NCBI GenBank assembly: GCA_041605955.1
Contig: JBFIXI010000003.1
Location: forward strand, 50,347 to 114,346
DNA: 64,000 nucleotides
Direction of reading: 5' to 3'
Origin: JAHEJX01 sp041605955
Lineage (GTDB): Bacteria; Actinomycetota; Acidimicrobiia; Spongiisociales; UBA5794
In this document: piece after piece, positions 1 to 9,048 of the stretch
Numbering within the stretch: position 1 is the stretch's first letter
Layout of the letters: every line of letters starts with the position of its first letter
The notes under the pieces: generated by a model
Told to the model about the DNA's origin: nothing
The model's input: the letters and a program-made list of their open reading frames with translations, nothing else
Database searches by the model: none
Made by a program: the position numbers and the translations under genes

Positions 1-1924
1 CCAAGTGCTGGCTGCGCAACCGAAGTGGAGCAATCAGCATCTCGTCGAGGCGGGCGGTGGCGGCGGCAACCACCATTAGGGCCGCCGCCTGCGACTCGGC
101 GGAGCCGGCGCCGGCGGCGATACGCCGCAGGGCCGCCGTCACGGAGTCCAACTCGTGACGGACGGCGGCGATGGGTCCCAGCGTGAACTTGTGAGCTCGA
201 CCGCCGCTGAGCCGCACCGCCACCAGCTCGTGTCCTTCCACCTCACCGAACTCGATCAGGGCGGCGTCACCGAGCAGATCGAGAATCTCGCCCGCCGACG
301 ACACCCCGATGCGGCCGGCCGTGGAGCCCGGGGCCCGCAACGCCACATCGCGTACCTTCTCTTGCAGCCGCCATCGGCGCGTCGACAATGCGTGGGTAGG
401 GGCGCCATTGAGCGTCGCCCGACGCAGTTCTGCGTCGGCCTCGCGAAACTGCATCAGATGAGAGGCCAAGGCCTCGTCGCCGGTGGGGCCCTGCGGCTGG
501 CTGCGCATCGCTCCGGCCCGGGTCAGCTCCATCCAGTAGAAGAGCCGGCGCGCCGAGCCGGACTCGCCGGCCAGGCGGAGGCCGATCTTGGCAAGCTCGG
601 TTCCGTAGCCGGACACATGAAGGCGCGCCATCGTGCCTCCCAGCGTCGCCTGGTAATGGTCCAGCACTCGCAGCCCAGCTCGGGCGGCTGCCGCCGCCCC
701 CTTCTTGTCTTCCTCATGGAGCCGCAGCCGCGCAACGGCCACCCAACCCTGGGCTCGCAGCTCTACCGGGCCGGCTTGGCGCCCCATCGCCGCCTCCTCG
801 AGATACGTGCGACACGCCTCGAAGTCGCCGGCTTCGGTGGCGATGGTTGCCGCCAGCAGGCGGGCATGGAACGCTTCTGTCTGCAAGCCGGATCGATCCA
901 ATGCTTCGACCACACGCCTGATGGCGGGCAGATCAGCCCGCTCGAGCTCCCCGACCGCGGCCCGCGCTCGCATCTCGAGGTAGTCCGCAAACGCCTCCCA
1001 TCCGAAGCGGCCCTGCTCAGCCATGAGCCTGCGGGCGGCGCGGGCGGTCTCCGCCGCGGTCGCTGCATCGTTGGCGAGGAGCGACGCCTGCGCCGCCTGC
1101 AGCAGGGCATCGGCGTAGCTGGCCTGCAGGCCTTTGGCCCGCAGCTCATGGGCAGCCTTGAGCGCCACCTGCTTGGCGTCCGCCGCCATGTGCGCCGCCA
1201 GCAATGCCTCCGCCCGGTCACACCACAGCTGTCCCAGTGACATGCCCAACTCGGCGAACGCCGCTTCGGCCTCATCGAGGTAGTTCAGCGCTGCCGGGAA
1301 GTCGCCGCCGCGCAGCGCCAGCCATCCGAGGTTCTGATCGGCGTGCGCCATCGCAGTCCGATGCGCCAGCGATCCGTAGCCTGACTTGGCCGCTTGCAGG
1401 TCGGAGCGAGCGGCCCCGACGTCTCCCTCATACGCGTTGAGCAGTCCCCGGTTCGTCATGGCATGCGCCCACCACATCACCTCGCCGGCGGCGTCGAGCG
1501 CAGTGATGGCCTCATCGAGATCGGCCCGAGCCAAGGCGAAGTTCCCCAACCGATAATGAATACCGCCCCGTTGCGCTTGGGCCATTGCCCGCTTGGCCCC
1601 GGTCAGCGAGTCAAAGGCGACATCGATTGCTTCGAGCGAGGCGGCTTGCTCTCCACTCCACGCCAGGATGCCCGCCAGAGTCATCTGCGTCTCCCCGATC
1701 ACCTCGACCTCAGCGGATTGCACAGCGGCCTCGAGCGCCGCTTCGAGGTCGGCGCGGGCCGCGCGCAGATTGCCGAGATTCGCTTGCGCCAGGCCGGTGA
1801 CCCGCATGGCTCGCGCCCGGTCGGCCGTCGCAAGCTCGCCCGTCAGTATCGACTCCGCCCGCTCCACGGCGGCGACAGGCTCCGAGCTGGCCAGTGCCAG
1901 CAACTCGTCGAATACCTCTTCCAT
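1..1924 (-). CDS. TPR and CHAT domain protein, 3' end outside window
   Basis: The gene reads leftward off the window edge; 641 codons are visible with no stop, so the C-terminus is missing. The first ~450 residues are alpha-helical, Ala/Leu-rich repeats of TPR type (for example RLGNFALARADLDEAI and YEGDVGAARSDLQAA). From about residue 535 the sequence changes to a typical CHAT domain start (LLGDAALIEFGEVEGHELVA, then LGPIAAVRHELDSV). CHAT domains are caspase-like cysteine peptidases; the His-Cys dyad would lie beyond the edge, so catalysis cannot be judged. No signal peptide or TM segment, hence cytoplasmic. I chose the ATG at 1924, preceded by a GGGGCGAG ribosome site. It is divergent from a subtilase gene 162 bp away, suggesting a shared promoter region and a proteolytic signalling or conflict module (inference). 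Confidence 0.85.
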   Translation of the reverse strand, partial: MEEVFDELLALASSEPVAAVERAESILTGELATADRARAMRVTGLAQANLGNLRAARADLEAALEAAVQSAEVEVIGETQMTLAGILAWSGEQAASLEAIDVAFDSLTGAKRAMAQAQRGGIHYRLGNFALARADLDEAITALDAAGEVMWWAHAMTNRGLLNAYEGDVGAARSDLQAAKSGYGSLAHRTAMAHADQNLGWLALRGGDFPAALNYLDEAEAAFAELGMSLGQLWCDRAEALLAAHMAADAKQVALKAAHELRAKGLQASYADALLQAAQASLLANDAATAAETARAARRLMAEQGRFGWEAFADYLEMRARAAVGELERADLPAIRRVVEALDRSGLQTEAFHARLLAATIATEAGDFEACRTYLEEAAMGRQAGPVELRAQGWVAVARLRLHEEDKKGAAAAARAGLRVLDHYQATLGGTMARLHVSGYGTELAKIGLRLAGESGSARRLFYWMELTRAGAMRSQPQGPTGDEALASHLMQFREADAELRRATLNGAPTHALSTRRWRLQEKVRDVALRAPGSTAGRIGVSSAGEILDLLGDAALIEFGEVEGHELVAVRLSGGRAHKFTLGPIAAVRHELDSVTAALRRIAAGAGSAESQAAALMVVAAATARLDEMLIAPLRLRSQHL

Positions 1925-2086
1925 ACACTCGCCCCTGCGTGAGCCGCCTCCGATTCTCACAGACCGTGGAGCCCACCGTCGACAGCCGAAGCCGCCTTCC
2001 GGCTAGTTTGATGAGGCCCGGGAAGCGTCACGTATCTTGGAACCCGGCCTCGCATCGGGTACCCAAGAAGCCGAGGAGGGGAACCG

Positions 2087-3406
2087 ATGGCGAAGCAGGA
2101 CTCTTACAGCAGCCAAGGCGATGGCGAGGTGACCGACAGCACCGAGGCCGGAAAGGTCAGAGCTCGGCTCGAGGACATCAAGCGTCGCGGTGGGCGGGCC
2201 GAGTACGCGTTCACTCCTGGCGACGAGCTGACCGGGCGACCCCCCGTCTTCTACGTGCCGGATCAGCTGGTGACCACGCTGGAGCACGCCAACCTGGTGC
2301 ATCGGCTGCTGGAGGAATGGCACGGCAAGTGTGGAGGCCCCCGACCGCTGGTGGAGTACGACAACGAACTGGTCGCGTTCACCGTCGAGGGCGACTCGCT
2401 GCATGTGGCCACCGCGATCAAGCAGGCTGCGGCCAAGCTCCCCGATGCCCCTCGGGAGCTCCCCGTGGGCCCGCTTCACATCTTGACCCCGGCACCTCAG
2501 CCGAAGATCGGTCCCGGGGACGATCCGGCCCCGGCATCGGCTCGGGAACGACTGAGGACCGGGCCCGCGGTCGGTGCGGCTGCCCCAGTTGCCGTGGTCG
2601 ACACTGGACTATGGCTGGATCCCCGCCACGGCCTCACGGCAACCGTCGCTCCCGGCGGTGAGGAGCGCATCGACGACAATCCCCAGGACGGGTTCGTCGA
2701 CTTCTACGGCTCGGGCCACGGCGGCTTCATCGCCGGGGTCGTCGAGAACAATGCGCCGGGCGCTGCGGTGATTGTCCGCAACGCGTTTGGCCCGAGCGGG
2801 ATCACGGAACAGACCGTGATCAACGAGGTCGACGCCGCCTTGGCCACCAGCGATATGGTGGTGGTGAATCTGTCCTTGGGCAGCTACGAGAAAGACGATG
2901 GCTGCGATCGCGTTGAGTTGGTGGCGCTGCGGACCGCCATGCGTCGATGGCGGGATAAGCGGCCCGGGTGTCTGCTGGTGGCCGCCGCCGGTAACGACGC
3001 CACCCCACACCCGTTCTTTCCGGCGGGATTCGCCGCCGAGCCCGAGTTCGCCGCAATGGTGGTGAGCGTGGGTGCGTTAGGCCGCCCTGCGGACAAGGTG
3101 GGAATCCACAGCGCAGCGGCCGCGTTCAGCAACTTTGGGCCTTGGGTCACCGCCTGGGCACCGGGTGAGCACATCGTCAGCGAGTATCCGGACGACATGA
3201 AGTTCGCCTACATGGATGGAGGCGGCAACGTCGCCGGCACCGCCACGTTCACCGACGGCTTGGCTCGCTGGTCCGGGACGTCGTTCGCTGCGCCGTTCGT
3301 CGCCGCCGAGATCATCCGCGAGATGCGCAACGGCGAATCTCCCCGGGAGACCTGGCAACGTATCCGTGGCTCCAGCCCATTCGTGATCTTCTGGCCTAGC
3401 TGGTAA
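2087..3406 (+). CDS. S8 family (subtilisin-like) serine peptidase, intracellular
   Basis: 439 residues with a complete subtilase triad: Asp172 in VAVVDTGLW, His211 in GSGHGGFIAG and Ser399 in SGTSFAAPFVA, plus the oxyanion region AAAGNDATP. The first ~150 residues form an N-terminal extension that may act as a prodomain or substrate-recognition module. There is no signal peptide or membrane segment, which is unusual because most S8 peptidases are exported; it should act in the cytoplasm. The ATG at 2087 follows a strong GAGGAGGGG site. The neighbour across the divergent promoter is a TPR-CHAT protein, so one protease may activate or be regulated by the other (inference). A perfect hairpin about 125 bp after the stop probably ends transcription. 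Confidence 0.92.
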   Translation: MAKQDSYSSQGDGEVTDSTEAGKVRARLEDIKRRGGRAEYAFTPGDELTGRPPVFYVPDQLVTTLEHANLVHRLLEEWHGKCGGPRPLVEYDNELVAFTVEGDSLHVATAIKQAAAKLPDAPRELPVGPLHILTPAPQPKIGPGDDPAPASARERLRTGPAVGAAAPVAVVDTGLWLDPRHGLTATVAPGGEERIDDNPQDGFVDFYGSGHGGFIAGVVENNAPGAAVIVRNAFGPSGITEQTVINEVDAALATSDMVVVNLSLGSYEKDDGCDRVELVALRTAMRRWRDKRPGCLLVAAAGNDATPHPFFPAGFAAEPEFAAMVVSVGALGRPADKVGIHSAAAAFSNFGPWVTAWAPGEHIVSEYPDDMKFAYMDGGGNVAGTATFTDGLARWSGTSFAAPFVAAEIIREMRNGESPRETWQRIRGSSPFVIFWPSW

Positions 3407-3530
3407 CGGCCCAGAACAACGAGGCTGCCGCGCGGTCGGCGAATTCGCGTATCAGGCCCAGTGCCCGGCCCTCTTGTGAGCGAGAGACGACCCAGCGCGG
3501 GCCTGAGGGGTGGGCGTCATCACAGGGGGT

Positions 3531-3562
3531 GTGCAGGAGGGCCATCTCAGGCCCTCCTGCAC
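3531..3562 (+). terminator. Perfect 13-bp stem-loop after the subtilase gene
   Basis: GTGCAGGAGGGCC (3531-3543) and GGCCCTCCTGCAC (3550-3562) are perfect complements around a 6-nt loop ATCTCA. There is no clear T-tract afterwards. It lies between the subtilase stop and the fasciclin gene, which also argues against starting the next protein at the GTG at 3510. Confidence 0.6.
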
Positions 3563-3608
3563 GCGCGCTATCTTGCGGCCGTACTCGACCGAAAGTGGCC
3601 GCCCCCTC

Positions 3609-5027
3609 ATGCTGGAACGTTGGAGAGATTGGCTGAGCGAATCCGCTCCGGCCGACCAGCCAGCAGAAGACAGCGAGCGCGGTTGGGGGCTGTCGCTGTG
3701 GTGGGGAGCCGTCATCGTGGCCCTCTTCACCGTGGCGATCACCCTGTGCAACGACCCGGGCGACCTCGACGATGCGCTGGCGGCGCCGACTACGACCGGC
3801 GTCACCCCGACGCCGACGGTGGCTCCCGATGCGCCCACCCTTCCCGACTTGATCGCCGCCCAGCCGGAGCTGTTCTTCTTCCGCTCTCTGATCGACACGG
3901 CGGGGATCGCGGAGATACTCGCCACCGGAGGCGAGTTCACGTTCTTCGCACCAACCGATGCGGCCTTTGCGGAGCTGCCCGATGACATCCTCGAGCGGTT
4001 GATAGCGGATGCAGACCTGGCGAATCAGGTACTGCAGCGGCATGCCACGTTCGGCCGCCGCCCCGCTGCCGACCTGATCGCTGCCGCGACTGCCTCCACA
4101 GTCAGCGGACAGCCCGTGACAATCACCCAAGCCGACGGCACTGTCTTCATCGACGACGTCGCGGTCATCGAGGCCGACATCTTGGCCATGAACGGCGTGC
4201 TCCACATCATCGACGGGTTGCTCGGGGCGCCCACCACCGATCCGAGCGACCAGCCCCCGCTCCTCCCGGCGCTGGGCGAGATCCTGCAGTCCCGTGGCGA
4301 CCTGTCGACGCTGCGGCAAGCGCTAGGCGCAGTCGAGGGAGACCTGTTCGGTGCACCCGACGCCCAATTCACGGTGTTCGCTCCTACCGACACCGCCTTT
4401 GCGGCCTTGCCCGCAGGAACGTTGGAGGTGTTGGTCGCCACCGAAGGCAGGATGTTCGAAGTGCTGGGCTACCACATCGTGGCGGACACGATCTTGGCGG
4501 CCGATCTCGCAGACGGCGACGTGCTGGTGACAACGACCGGCGCAGAGCTTCCGGTCGCGATTGCGGACGGCGAGATCACCGTGGGCGGCGTGGTGGTGCG
4601 CGAGGCCGACCTGATTGGAGCCAACGGGGCGATCCACATCGTTGACGAAGTGCTCCTCCCACCGGGCTTCGAAATCCCGACGATCAATGAAGCGCTCGAT
4701 CTAGCGCCGATCACTTTCGAAACCGGAAGTGCGGTCATCACCGCCGCCGGGGTCGAGGTGCTCCGGGACGCAGTCGATTTCCTCGCTGCCAACCCCCAGA
4801 TCCGAGTTGCCGTCGAAGGCCACACCGACTCGCAGGGCGGCGAGGCGGCCAATCAGGCGCTGAGTGAGTCGCGGGCGGAGTCGGTGCTCGCCTTCCTGGT
4901 GGCGGAGGGCATCGCCGCCGATCGGCTGGAGACGATCGGCTTCGGCGAGACCCGGCCGATTGCCGACAACGCCACCGCAGAGGGCAGGGCCCAGAATCGC
5001 CGCATCGAGTTCCGGCTGCTGGGCTAA
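3609..5027 (+). CDS. Membrane-anchored protein with two fasciclin (FAS1) domains and OmpA-like domain
   Basis: 472 residues. A short cytoplasmic head is followed by one TM segment (about residues 27-46), a Thr/Pro linker, FAS1 domain 1 (about 76-207; FTFFAPTDAAFAELP, LHIIDGLL), FAS1 domain 2 (about 218-350; FTVFAPTDTAFAALP, IHIVDEVLL) and a C-terminal OmpA/MotB peptidoglycan-binding domain (about 367-472; VEGHTDSQGGEAANQALSES, RRIEF). FAS1 domains mediate adhesion and OmpA domains bind peptidoglycan, so this is probably a cell-surface adhesion or wall-anchoring protein. The ATG at 3609 is chosen because the longer form from 3510 would begin within a terminator-like hairpin. No strong ribosome site is visible. 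Confidence 0.9.
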   Translation: MLERWRDWLSESAPADQPAEDSERGWGLSLWWGAVIVALFTVAITLCNDPGDLDDALAAPTTTGVTPTPTVAPDAPTLPDLIAAQPELFFFRSLIDTAGIAEILATGGEFTFFAPTDAAFAELPDDILERLIADADLANQVLQRHATFGRRPAADLIAAATASTVSGQPVTITQADGTVFIDDVAVIEADILAMNGVLHIIDGLLGAPTTDPSDQPPLLPALGEILQSRGDLSTLRQALGAVEGDLFGAPDAQFTVFAPTDTAFAALPAGTLEVLVATEGRMFEVLGYHIVADTILAADLADGDVLVTTTGAELPVAIADGEITVGGVVVREADLIGANGAIHIVDEVLLPPGFEIPTINEALDLAPITFETGSAVITAAGVEVLRDAVDFLAANPQIRVAVEGHTDSQGGEAANQALSESRAESVLAFLVAEGIAADRLETIGFGETRPIADNATAEGRAQNRRIEFRLLG

Positions 5028-5041
5028 GCCGCGGCCGGCCC

Positions 5042-6685
5042 CTAGGAATTCGGCACCAACACGTCAATCAGAACTCCCAGATCGACGTCGAACCGCAACA
5101 CTGCGACCTCGCGATCGCCGCCCGTCTCGCCGGTCTCCACGAGCGCCAGCAGGCTCGGCCCGGCGGGTGCGAATTCCGTGTCGTATATCGAAGCCCGGGG
5201 CACATCGGCGCCACTCAGCAGCGGGTTGGCGGGGTGGCGGGCCCATTCGAGGCCGTTGCGGGACACGGCCAGGCCACGGCGGCTCGGCGTGGCGGCCGCG
5301 AAGAACATGGCGAATCCGTTGGGGGCGGCCACTAGGTCGACCGAGCTGACGCCCCCCCGCTCCCACTCGTCGGCTGCCACCAACACGGGGCCGGGACGCA
5401 CTTGCCAGGAGGCGCCGGAGCTCGACTGGGCCAAGCCCACGGCGCCACCCTCTTGATCGCCATGGCCGACGAAGACCATCACCAGGCCTTCGTCGGTGGC
5501 TATGACCGCCGGCGACACGACACGTCTCGACATCCACGGAAGTCCGGGCTCGGGCCGCAAGATCGGCTCCGCATCGAATACCCAGACGCCTTCGGGATCG
5601 CTCGCTACTGCTCGCCCGATGCTGCTGCGCGCCTCGTCCGTTGCCCGGTCGAGCCACGAGATCTCGAAGAACAGCTGCCACCTTCCCTCGCGATCGACTA
5701 TCAAGCTGCGCGGCACGGCCTGATCGAGCTCGCGGGGCGCCCAAGGAGCCTCAGCCAAATCGAGCACGGGTTGCGCCGCCCCCTGCCTCCACACCACTCC
5801 GTCGTCGGACACTGCGTACGCCACATTGGCGACCGCATCCCCGTAGGCAGCGGACAGCATGTGGAACCGATTCTCGTGAACCGTCACGCCGCCCGGGCCG
5901 GCGTAGCGATGCCGGTCGGGAAACGTCTCGGGGGTGATTGCCCGGGGGTTGAGCAACTCCGCAGACAGCGGCGGCACCGGCGCCCGACTCGTCGAGATTG
6001 CTGGTTCGCCGGGGGGAACAGTCGTTGGGGTACGGCTTCCCAGCCCGGCCAACCCGGCGACGAGAACCAGAGCGCTGATCACTGCCGCCGCCGCCACCCA
6101 GGGCGGTCGCGGCGGGCGCGTCGCCACGGTGTCGGCATTGGGCGTGAGCTCGGATAGGTCAGGGGCAGCCGCATCCAGGACTTCGGCGTAGGCCGCCAAT
6201 TGATCGCCAACTGAGCGCCCCGGAACAGCTTCGTCGCCGAGGCCCGACCCGAGCTGCGCCAATACCTGGTCGAGCAGCGGTGGCATCGCGGCGGCTTCGA
6301 TGCCCAGCAGTGCCGCTACTTCGCTGTCGGCCCACCGGTACCCGGCCCCCAGGATTACGGCTACGCGCTGCTTGCGGGACAGGCTCTCGAGTACGCTCGG
6401 CAGCGCCGGCTCGATCCACGGCGCCGCCGCCGGCGGCACCTCAGGGAGCCTCAGCCGACGGCGGCGACGCCGCCGAGACTTGCGTATCCCCAACCGATAC
6501 AGCGCCGGGGTGGGAGCGGACATCGAGCTAATCCGATGGGAACGCTCCAGCGCGTGCGTCAGAGCAGCGGCGGTCGCCGCGGCGCCGATCTCGGGCCCAA
6601 GGGCGGCGATCAGTGCCCGCCGCAGCCGTTCGCCCACTTGGGTTCCGAACCTGTTGGCGGTGCCGTCCGGCGTGGGTCCCGTCAC
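5042..6685 (-). CDS. Sigma-70-like / single TM / beta-propeller fusion protein
   Basis: 547 residues in three parts. Residues ~20-70 and ~95-130 resemble sigma-70 regions 2 and 4 (LESLSRKQRVAVILGAGYRW followed by ADSEVAALLGI, the helix-turn-helix-like part), though region 2 is degenerate and a run of arginines (70-78) separates them. A hydrophobic segment at 196-216 should cross the membrane. The remainder (230-547) has repeated blades such as GRWQLFFEISWLD, EGLVMVFVGHG and NGFAMFFAAATPS, like the five-bladed propellers of GH43/GH32-type sugar-active proteins, and would face outside. This layout suggests a membrane-tethered transcriptional regulator with an extracellular sensor, or a decayed sigma factor reused as an anchor. 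GTG start at 6685. It converges with the fasciclin gene (14-bp gap). Confidence 0.75.
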   Translation of the reverse strand: MTGPTPDGTANRFGTQVGERLRRALIAALGPEIGAAATAAALTHALERSHRISSMSAPTPALYRLGIRKSRRRRRRRLRLPEVPPAAAPWIEPALPSVLESLSRKQRVAVILGAGYRWADSEVAALLGIEAAAMPPLLDQVLAQLGSGLGDEAVPGRSVGDQLAAYAEVLDAAAPDLSELTPNADTVATRPPRPPWVAAAAVISALVLVAGLAGLGSRTPTTVPPGEPAISTSRAPVPPLSAELLNPRAITPETFPDRHRYAGPGGVTVHENRFHMLSAAYGDAVANVAYAVSDDGVVWRQGAAQPVLDLAEAPWAPRELDQAVPRSLIVDREGRWQLFFEISWLDRATDEARSSIGRAVASDPEGVWVFDAEPILRPEPGLPWMSRRVVSPAVIATDEGLVMVFVGHGDQEGGAVGLAQSSSGASWQVRPGPVLVAADEWERGGVSSVDLVAAPNGFAMFFAAATPSRRGLAVSRNGLEWARHPANPLLSGADVPRASIYDTEFAPAGPSLLALVETGETGGDREVAVLRFDVDLGVLIDVLVPNS

Positions 6686-6758
6686 AGGTCGTCACCCCAG
6701 ACGGCGGCGGGACGCACTGCGCTCCCGCTGGACGAGGAAGCCTCCGGGCCGTGGCCGC

Positions 6759-8273
6759 TCAGCTTCCGATGCCTACAGCCGACCACAGCAGCGTGTCGGG
6801 ATGGAACTGCGACCAAGCGAACCAGAAGGCCTCATGCGAAGCCAGCGGCGTTCCATCGCTCAGGAAAGCCACGAATCCGCCGGCGTCAGGGAATATCGTC
6901 ACCCCGCCATATTCGACCGTGTCGGCGAAGGCGAGGACACTGCGCAGGTCGTCGACGGGAAAGGCCACCGGGACTCCGTCGGGAGTGATGACGCCGACCA
7001 CCGCGGACTGGACGGGTAGGCGGGGATCGACATTGCCGATGGGAAAGATCGGGCCGGCATCGTCCCGGCCGCGGAGGGGATCGAGGCTATACACGCGTCC
7101 GATGCCACCATCCTCGGCCACGATGGTGGTGTCCGGATGAGCCGCCTTCCACTCGCCCCAAGTGCTCGTGATCACCGTCGCCTGCTCCAGAACGATCCCC
7201 GCTTCGCGCAGCGGGCCGCTCACCGCGGCGCCGGTGAAGGTGTCGAAGATGCTGAAAGTGTTGAGGTCGTACATGACCTTGTTCGAGCGAGTCAGCAGAC
7301 CCGAGGTGCGGAGCACTGGAATCGCCACGTCGGCCGACACCGAATCGGTGAAGTAGACCTGCGCCGAGCCGCACAGCGTGCAGTACGGAATCCCCAACCG
7401 GCGTCCCCCCAGGGTGTCGTTGACCATCTCATGGACCTCCATGTGATGTTTGGGATAGGCCCGGGCTTCCCCGTTGATCACGACGCCGAACACGATCCGC
7501 TCATCCGGATACCAGCTGCCGCCGGCGGCGTCGGTCACGGCGGGATCGTCGAGGGCGGGGATACATCCGCGTGGGCAGCGGAGCTGGTCGCCGAGGGACC
7601 GATCGTCGATGAGGACCCCTCCCCACGACATATGCCGCCAGTCGATGTCGGCTTCCAGATCGTCGAAGAACGGCTGCCAGGCCGGCTCGATGATCGTGAA
7701 CAGCTCGCCTTTGTACTGCTGATAGCCGGGATGGGCGGGGAGGTCCCAGGCGATCAGGTGGTCGGTCACCGACTGCCACGGGCTGCGCTGCGCCACCGGG
7801 TCGGTGCCGAGGTCGGCCCCGGTGAGCATCGCGAAGCTCTGCAACAGGCCGAGATTGACCGGGCCCGTCTGAATGAAACGCAGCAAGTCGGCCAACAGCC
7901 ACCCCAAGCGGGGGTCACCGCTGCCGCCCAGCGCCTCGATGGCCGCGACGTCGATCGAGGTGGCGGTGAGGCTGGCCCACAGCGCATCTAGATCGATCCT
8001 CACTTCGGGTGCCAGCTCCCCGGTGTTGGCAACGGCCGGCGCCGCCGGAAACACGTAGCCGAGCTGGTTGCGTAGTTGGCCGTCGCTGGGAGGCAGTGTG
8101 GATGCCACCGGCGTCGTCGGGTCCACGGTGGTCGCGGTGGTGGCCGGAGCCGCGCTGCTCGTGCCGGCGCCGGGACTATCCGTCGCAGGGGAAGTCGTGG
8201 TGTCTTCGCTCGTGGTGGTGCATGCCGTCGCGACGAGGGCCAAGAGCAGCGCCACCCGAACCGCAACATGCAT
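6759..8273 (-). CDS. DUF3179 domain-containing lipoprotein
   Basis: 504 residues. The N-terminus has a lipoprotein signal peptide (LLLALVATAC; Cys18 lipidation) followed by a Ser/Thr/Pro-rich linker. The C-terminal half matches DUF3179 (PYCTLCGSAQVYFTDSV, SNKVMYDLNTFSIFDTFTGA), a family of unknown function with a conserved CTLCG pair of cysteines. It should be anchored on the outer face of the membrane. The next gene in the same direction, the sigma-like fusion, starts 73 bp downstream, so co-transcription is possible. The function is unknown; a metal or redox site at the Cys pair is only a guess. Confidence 0.9.
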   Translation of the reverse strand: MHVAVRVALLLALVATACTTTSEDTTTSPATDSPGAGTSSAAPATTATTVDPTTPVASTLPPSDGQLRNQLGYVFPAAPAVANTGELAPEVRIDLDALWASLTATSIDVAAIEALGGSGDPRLGWLLADLLRFIQTGPVNLGLLQSFAMLTGADLGTDPVAQRSPWQSVTDHLIAWDLPAHPGYQQYKGELFTIIEPAWQPFFDDLEADIDWRHMSWGGVLIDDRSLGDQLRCPRGCIPALDDPAVTDAAGGSWYPDERIVFGVVINGEARAYPKHHMEVHEMVNDTLGGRRLGIPYCTLCGSAQVYFTDSVSADVAIPVLRTSGLLTRSNKVMYDLNTFSIFDTFTGAAVSGPLREAGIVLEQATVITSTWGEWKAAHPDTTIVAEDGGIGRVYSLDPLRGRDDAGPIFPIGNVDPRLPVQSAVVGVITPDGVPVAFPVDDLRSVLAFADTVEYGGVTIFPDAGGFVAFLSDGTPLASHEAFWFAWSQFHPDTLLWSAVGIGS

Positions 8274-8471
8274 AACGCCAGCCTAAGCCGCCAACGGAAT
8301 AGGAGCGACGGCCAGCCCGGGGTGGGGTTATTCGGAGCGCGGGGGCACAGGTCTCAAGCTGTGATTTGGATCTGGTCACCTCGGCCGAGTTCCTCCACAG
8401 CGCGGTCGCCCAACGCGTGTCCGTCGCGCCGGCCGCGTAGCTGAGATCGCTGAGGTGGGACGGCGGGGCGC

Positions 8472-8921
8472 TCACTGTTTGGCGGAGTGAGCGGCGACGG
8501 CCTCAGCGACGAAGTCGTCGACCGGCAAGGCGGCGACAGCGTCGCCGATCACATCGAATGGCACGTCGTCGAGTTTGCGAAACCGGACACAAGATTGTCC
8601 GACGTCGAGGCGTTTCCCGGTTGCCTTGTAGGCATCGAGGAATCCTTCTCTCCTTCCTGAGTCTTGATAGATCCCACTCAAATAGACCGCGAAATGGTTC
8701 TTCTGCGACGCCAGGGCGGCGTACATCAGCGGCTTCCCGTTGTAGGTGTCGGCATAGGTCTCGAGAGGAACCTCGTACGTGATCATCCCGAAGTTCATGC
8801 CTTCCTCATAGCCGTCCGGGAGACGCTCGAGGATCAACTTGCGCAACTCGCTGAGCGCCTCGAATCGATCCTCGGGTAGCTGGGCTAGATATTCCTCCGG
8901 CGTCGTTGCATCGCTTCTCAT
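8472..8921 (-). CDS. DUF1801 domain-containing protein
   Basis: 149 residues. It matches the DUF1801/YdhG-type fold in full length: TTPEEYLAQLPEDR near the N-terminus, GMNFGMITYEV, ASQKNHFAVYLSGIYQ and the closing FRKLDDVPFDVIGDAV. The family is small and cytoplasmic, and its biochemical role is not well defined (some members are described as iron-chaperone-like). The ATG at 8921 is preferred over the GTG at 8933 because a GGAGG site lies directly upstream of it. Divergent from the cyclase-family gene. Confidence 0.9.
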   Translation of the reverse strand: MRSDATTPEEYLAQLPEDRFEALSELRKLILERLPDGYEEGMNFGMITYEVPLETYADTYNGKPLMYAALASQKNHFAVYLSGIYQDSGRREGFLDAYKATGKRLDVGQSCVRFRKLDDVPFDVIGDAVAALPVDDFVAEAVAAHSAKQ

Positions 8922-8981
8922 ATTGTCCTCCACCCCGCATGCGCGATTGGCTTACGCTGCCGATCCCCCGATCGTAGATAG

Positions 8982-9034
8982 CCCAGCCACACACAACCCA
9001 GCCACACACAACCCAGCCACAGACAACCCAGCCA
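8982..9034. repeat. 15-bp tandem repeat, about 3.5 copies
   Basis: The unit CCCAGCCACACACAA repeats at 8982, 8997 and 9012 (third copy has one change, CACAGACAA) with a partial fourth copy from 9027. It fills the divergent intergenic region and ends 3 bp before the AGGAGGA ribosome site of the cyclase-family gene. Its length is a multiple of three, so an upstream reading frame runs through it, but the ribosome site shows the gene starts later. Confidence 0.85.
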
Positions 9035-9048
9035 TCAGGAGGACGACC

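Noticed and set aside
155..1240. 361-codon plus-strand frame at the left edge
   Set aside because: It is opposite the TPR-CHAT gene, which has clear domain motifs and coding bias on the minus strand.
8290..8471. Short minus-strand frame ending GDRAVEELGRGDQIQITA
   Set aside because: It looks like the tail of a protein but has no start or N-terminal part and no recognisable family; too little to call a pseudogene.
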